A stretch of DNA of 64,000 bases from the NCBI GenBank assembly GCA_943788405.1, contig CALSQD010000002.1:546850-610849 (forward strand), in the 5' to 3' direction. Below, one piece after another: positions 61,087-64,000 of the stretch. Every line of letters starts with the position of its first letter. Within the stretch, counting starts at the first letter, position 1. Origin of the DNA: an uncultured Flavobacteriales bacterium (GTDB taxonomy: Bacteria; Bacteroidota; Bacteroidia; Flavobacteriales; BACL11). The notes beneath the pieces are model-generated. The model ran no database searches and was not told the DNA's origin. It saw only the letters and a program-made list of their open reading frames with translations. The position numbers and the translations under genes were made by a program.

Positions 61087-62964
61087 TTATTGTTGTTTTT
61101 CATCTAGTTCAAGCCATCTAAACTCTTTTTCATTAATCATATCTACTACTTCCCCTAGTCTTTTGCTTTTCTCCATCATTTCTTCCATTGCAATATTAGG
61201 CTTTTGTACTATTACTTCAAGCTCTTTCCTCTCTTTTTCTAAATCAACTAATTCTTTTTCTAAATTTTCAAATTCAAATTTCTCATTAAATGATAGTTTC
61301 TTTTTAGGAGCTTTTACCTTTGAGTTCTCTTTTTCTAGATGTTGTATTTTTTTAAACTCTTTATCTTCTTGTATTTGTTTTTCTCTATACTCTGAATAGG
61401 TGCAATAATGATCTTCAATCTCTCCATTTCCTTTAAAAACAAAAAGGTGCTCAGTAAGTTTATCCATGAAGAATCTATCGTGAGATACTAGTATTAAGCA
61501 GCCCTTGTATTGTAATAAGAACTCCTCTAGTTTGGTAAGGGTAAGCAAGTCCAAATCATTGGTTGGCTCATCTAGTATTAAGAAATTAGGATTTTTCATT
61601 AATACGGTAAGTAAATGTAGCCTTCTTTTTTCTCCTCCACTTAGCCTTTTTACCTCAGTAAATTGCATTTCAGGAGTAAACATGAAATGTTCTAAAAGCT
61701 GTGAAGCGCTTACTTTTCTTTTATCTGACATTACAATAAATTCTGCAATATCTTTTAGTACAGTTATAACTCTTCTGTCTTCATCAGCACCAAAACTACC
61801 TTGAGTAAAATAGCCATAATTTATTGTTGCACCTAAATTTATTTTACCACTTTCCGGACTTTCTTTTCCAGTAATGATATTTAAAAAAGTACTCTTCCCT
61901 ACTCCATTCTTCCCTAGTATTCCTATGCGTTCTCCTTTCTTAAATGTGTAATCAAAGCCATTAAGTATGGAAAGGTCGCCATAGCTCTTTTTAATGTTTT
62001 TTAGTTCAAGAATTTTACCTCCTATCCTATCCATTTTTACATCAATATTCAGTTCTTGCTTTACTCTTTTTGATGTTGCTTTTTTCTTTATTAAATTAAA
62101 ATTATCAATTCTAGCTTTTGATTTTGTTCCTCTGGCTTTTGGTTGTCTTCTTATCCATTCTAGCTCTTTTTTCATGAGCTTCTGTGCCTTTGCTACTTCT
62201 ACATCAAAGTTGCTTTCTCGCTCAGCTCTTTTCTCTAAAAAGTAAGAGAAATTACCTTTATGATGATATAGATTTCCTCCTTCTAATTCCATGATATTGT
62301 TACAAACTCTCTCTAAAAAATACCTATCATGTGTTACCATTAATACTGTTATATTTTGTTGTTGCAAGTATTTTTCCAACCATTCTATCATAGAAATATC
62401 CAAATGATTGGTAGGCTCATCTAATAATAATACATCAGCATTTTCTAATAGTAATAGTGCAAGGGATAATCTTTTTTTCTGTCCACCTGAAAGTGCACCT
62501 ACTTTTTGCTGAAGATTATTGATATTGAATTTTGAAAGAATTTGTTCACTTCTCCTTTGATAATCCCAAGCATTGTCTCGCTCCATTTTTGCAGTTAGCT
62601 CCTCAACTAATTTCTCAGTTTTTTGGCTCCCCTCTTTACTATGGTTATCAACTGCTTTTTCATACTCTTTTACAAGCACACTTATTTTATTATGAGCACT
62701 ATTAATAAGTTCATTTATCGTTAAACTATCATCAAAAATAGCATCTTGTGATAGGTAGGAAACTCTACATTCATTTCTGAATATTACCTCCCCACCATCT
62801 GATGTATCTTTTCCTGCAAGTATTTTTAATAGGGATGATTTTCCTGTTCCATTATTAGCAATAAGTGCTACTTTATCTCCTTTGGAAAGTCCAAAGCTAA
62901 GTCCTTCAAAAAGGACTCTTTCGCCAAAATTTTTTCCTAAATTTTCTACTGATAATAAATTCAT
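61087..62964 (-). CDS. ABC-F family ATPase (Uup-like)
   Basis: 625 residues from ATG 62964, because MNLLSVENLGKNFGERVLF is the conserved start and overlaps the upstream stop (ATGA). Two ATPase domains: Walker A ALIANNGTGKSSLLKIL and GILGKNGVGKSTFLNII, signatures LSGGQKKRL and LSGGEKRRL. There are no membrane helices. A linker of about 80 residues separates them, and the C-terminus (about 540-625) is coiled coil (FENLEKELVDLEKERKELE), as in Uup. It probably acts on ribosomes or DNA structures. Confidence 0.93.
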   Translation of the reverse strand: MNLLSVENLGKNFGERVLFEGLSFGLSKGDKVALIANNGTGKSSLLKILAGKDTSDGGEVIFRNECRVSYLSQDAIFDDSLTINELINSAHNKISVLVKEYEKAVDNHSKEGSQKTEKLVEELTAKMERDNAWDYQRRSEQILSKFNINNLQQKVGALSGGQKKRLSLALLLLENADVLLLDEPTNHLDISMIEWLEKYLQQQNITVLMVTHDRYFLERVCNNIMELEGGNLYHHKGNFSYFLEKRAERESNFDVEVAKAQKLMKKELEWIRRQPKARGTKSKARIDNFNLIKKKATSKRVKQELNIDVKMDRIGGKILELKNIKKSYGDLSILNGFDYTFKKGERIGILGKNGVGKSTFLNIITGKESPESGKINLGATINYGYFTQGSFGADEDRRVITVLKDIAEFIVMSDKRKVSASQLLEHFMFTPEMQFTEVKRLSGGEKRRLHLLTVLMKNPNFLILDEPTNDLDLLTLTKLEEFLLQYKGCLILVSHDRFFMDKLTEHLFVFKGNGEIEDHYCTYSEYREKQIQEDKEFKKIQHLEKENSKVKAPKKKLSFNEKFEFENLEKELVDLEKERKELEVIVQKPNIAMEEMMEKSKRLGEVVDMINEKEFRWLELDEKQQ

Positions 62965-64000
62965 GCTACACAATTTTTTCCGGCCAAATAACCAGTAGTC
63001 CAAGCAGCTTGAAAGTTAAAGCCTCCAGTTACCCCATCAATATTTAATAACTCCCCTGCAAAGTAAATGCCTTTATGTTTTTTACTTTCCATAGTTTGCA
63101 TATTTATCTCTGATAAATCTATTCCTCCACAACTTACAAATTCTTCTTTAAAAGTAGTTTTTCCTTTTACTTCAAACTCATCATTTATGAGCATATTTAT
63201 AAGGCGGTTTTTATTCTTTTTACTTAATTCATTCCAAATTTGATGTTCAGTAATTTCTAATTTATTGAGCATGAAATGCCATAAGCGTTTTGGAATTTCT
63301 AGCGGATTATGTTTGTACATTAATTTTCTGCTAGATGTTAAAGTAGTAAATAGAGCTCTTAACTCTTCTTCATTAACTCCTAACCAATTTAATTGTAAAC
63401 TAAAGTTGTAATTAAGTTTTGCTAAATCCTGTGCTCCCCAAGCGGATAACTTTAGTATTGCAGGTCCACTCATCCCCCAATGGGTAATTAAAAGTGGTCC
63501 GTTTTGCTTTAATTTACTCCCTTTTATACTTGTTATAACATTGGGTACACTTAATCCCATTAATGCAGTAATAGGGTTTTTAGGCATGTTAAAAGTAAAT
63601 AGTGAAGGTACAGGTTTTACTATTTTATATCCTAAGGATTTCAGCCATTCCAATTCGCTTTCTTTTGGGCTTCCACCACTAGCAATAATCACTTTATAGA
63701 AAACAAGTATTTCTCCATTTATTGTTAATTCAATTCCCTTTTCACTAGGTTTAATTGTACTAACTTTACTTTTAAAAGAAATTCTAATATCTAAGTTTTC
63801 AGCTGTATTTAGCAAAAGATCAACAATAGTTTGTGAGGAATTAGTGCTTGGAAACATCCTTTTGTCTGCTTCAGTTTTTAAAGGCACTCCCCTACTTTCA
63901 AACCAATTAACTGTATCCTTTGTAAAAAAGTGGTTAAATGATTTTTTGAGTTGTTTTCCTCCTCTTGGGTAATTTTTAATAAGTTGTGCTATGCTAAAGG
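62961..64000 (-). CDS. HI0933-like (BaiN/YhiN) flavoprotein, 5' part outside window
   Basis: The frame is open to the window edge, so the N-terminal FAD-binding part is missing. Visible are FESRGVPLKTEADKRMFPS, the VIIASGG motif, LLITHWGMSGPAILKLS, and the C-terminal GVTGGFNFQAAWTTGYLAG that closes the FAD site. These are characteristic of the NAD(P)/FAD-dependent oxidoreductase family HI0933. The physiological substrate is unknown. Its stop overlaps the ABC-F start (ATGA), so it probably leads a four-gene operon. Confidence 0.9.
   Translation of the reverse strand, partial: FSIAQLIKNYPRGGKQLKKSFNHFFTKDTVNWFESRGVPLKTEADKRMFPSTNSSQTIVDLLLNTAENLDIRISFKSKVSTIKPSEKGIELTINGEILVFYKVIIASGGSPKESELEWLKSLGYKIVKPVPSLFTFNMPKNPITALMGLSVPNVITSIKGSKLKQNGPLLITHWGMSGPAILKLSAWGAQDLAKLNYNFSLQLNWLGVNEEELRALFTTLTSSRKLMYKHNPLEIPKRLWHFMLNKLEITEHQIWNELSKKNKNRLINMLINDEFEVKGKTTFKEEFVSCGGIDLSEINMQTMESKKHKGIYFAGELLNIDGVTGGFNFQAAWTTGYLAGKNCVA

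Overview
The window is one AT-rich, gene-dense piece of a Bacteroidota chromosome, most likely a Flavobacteriales-type marine or aquatic bacterium. The evidence is the repeated Bacteroidota -7 promoter motif TAnnTTTG, Bacteroidota-restricted families (DUF4835/PorD, DUF6913, the Rpb6-like omega subunit, DUF5522), many SPII lipoproteins with SSC or NSC lipoboxes, TonB-dependent receptors, and the divergent clpC/gyrA arrangement. I see no tRNA, rRNA, CRISPR array, complete insertion sequence or prophage. Taxonomy and some synteny statements rest on recollection, not on a search.

Layout. 1-2.0 kb: end of a parvulin isomerase gene, an orphan MoxR ATPase and peptide deformylase. 2.0-5.5 kb (minus): FAH-family hydrolase, DnaQ-like exonuclease, 2-oxoacid dehydrogenase E2, recR. 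5.6-15.2 kb: mixed-strand metabolic genes (sodium:solute symporter, cyclophilin, DUF2461, urocanate hydratase, a 57-residue DUF5522 gene, a DUF3883 nuclease-like protein, an ACC-deaminase-like PLP enzyme, a GH109-like oxidoreductase-fold protein, a glucosaminidase). 15.2-24.7 kb: secreted and lipoprotein genes, rnhB, acyl-CoA reductase, smpB, and a dtxR-ZIP metal operon. It includes a repeat-rich gap (19.4-20.0 kb) with a decayed heptad-repeat gene and a MITE-like palindrome. 24.8-29.7 kb: TonB receptor facing dtxR across a perfect 16-bp operator, a small XRE regulator with two matching operator-like palindromes, pyrD, HMG-CoA lyase. 29.7-34.9 kb: a structured non-coding stretch (possible 6S-like RNA), a cobalamin riboswitch, then btuB, a BtuG-like propeller lipoprotein, a diverged paralogue of it, and a membrane protein. 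34.9-37.5 kb (minus): M42 peptidase, IMPACT family, ribD. 37.6-49.8 kb (plus): prmC-tlpA-like-NTF2-like-ligA-DUF6913-dapA-gpx, then bamD-rpoZ-coaBC-porD-recN and fabI. 49.9-59.2 kb: clpC divergent from gyrA, M16 peptidase, TPR protein. 59.3-64 kb (minus): operon of a GreA-like protein, DEAD-box helicase, ABC-F ATPase and a flavoprotein cut by the window end.

Themes. Metal and cofactor acquisition is well represented: the DtxR operator between dtxR-ZIP and a TonB receptor, and B12 uptake under a riboswitch. The most general unexpected signal is promoter architecture. At eight genes the -7 element TAnnTTTG sits exactly 4 nt before the start codon, which predicts leaderless mRNAs. Other first genes in transcription units have the same element 12-28 nt upstream instead. 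Nothing here is an obvious new defence system. The best candidates for undescribed biology are the leaderless-promoter class, the BtuG paralogue plus membrane protein in the B12 locus, the 6S-like hairpin, and the paired-operator XRE gene.
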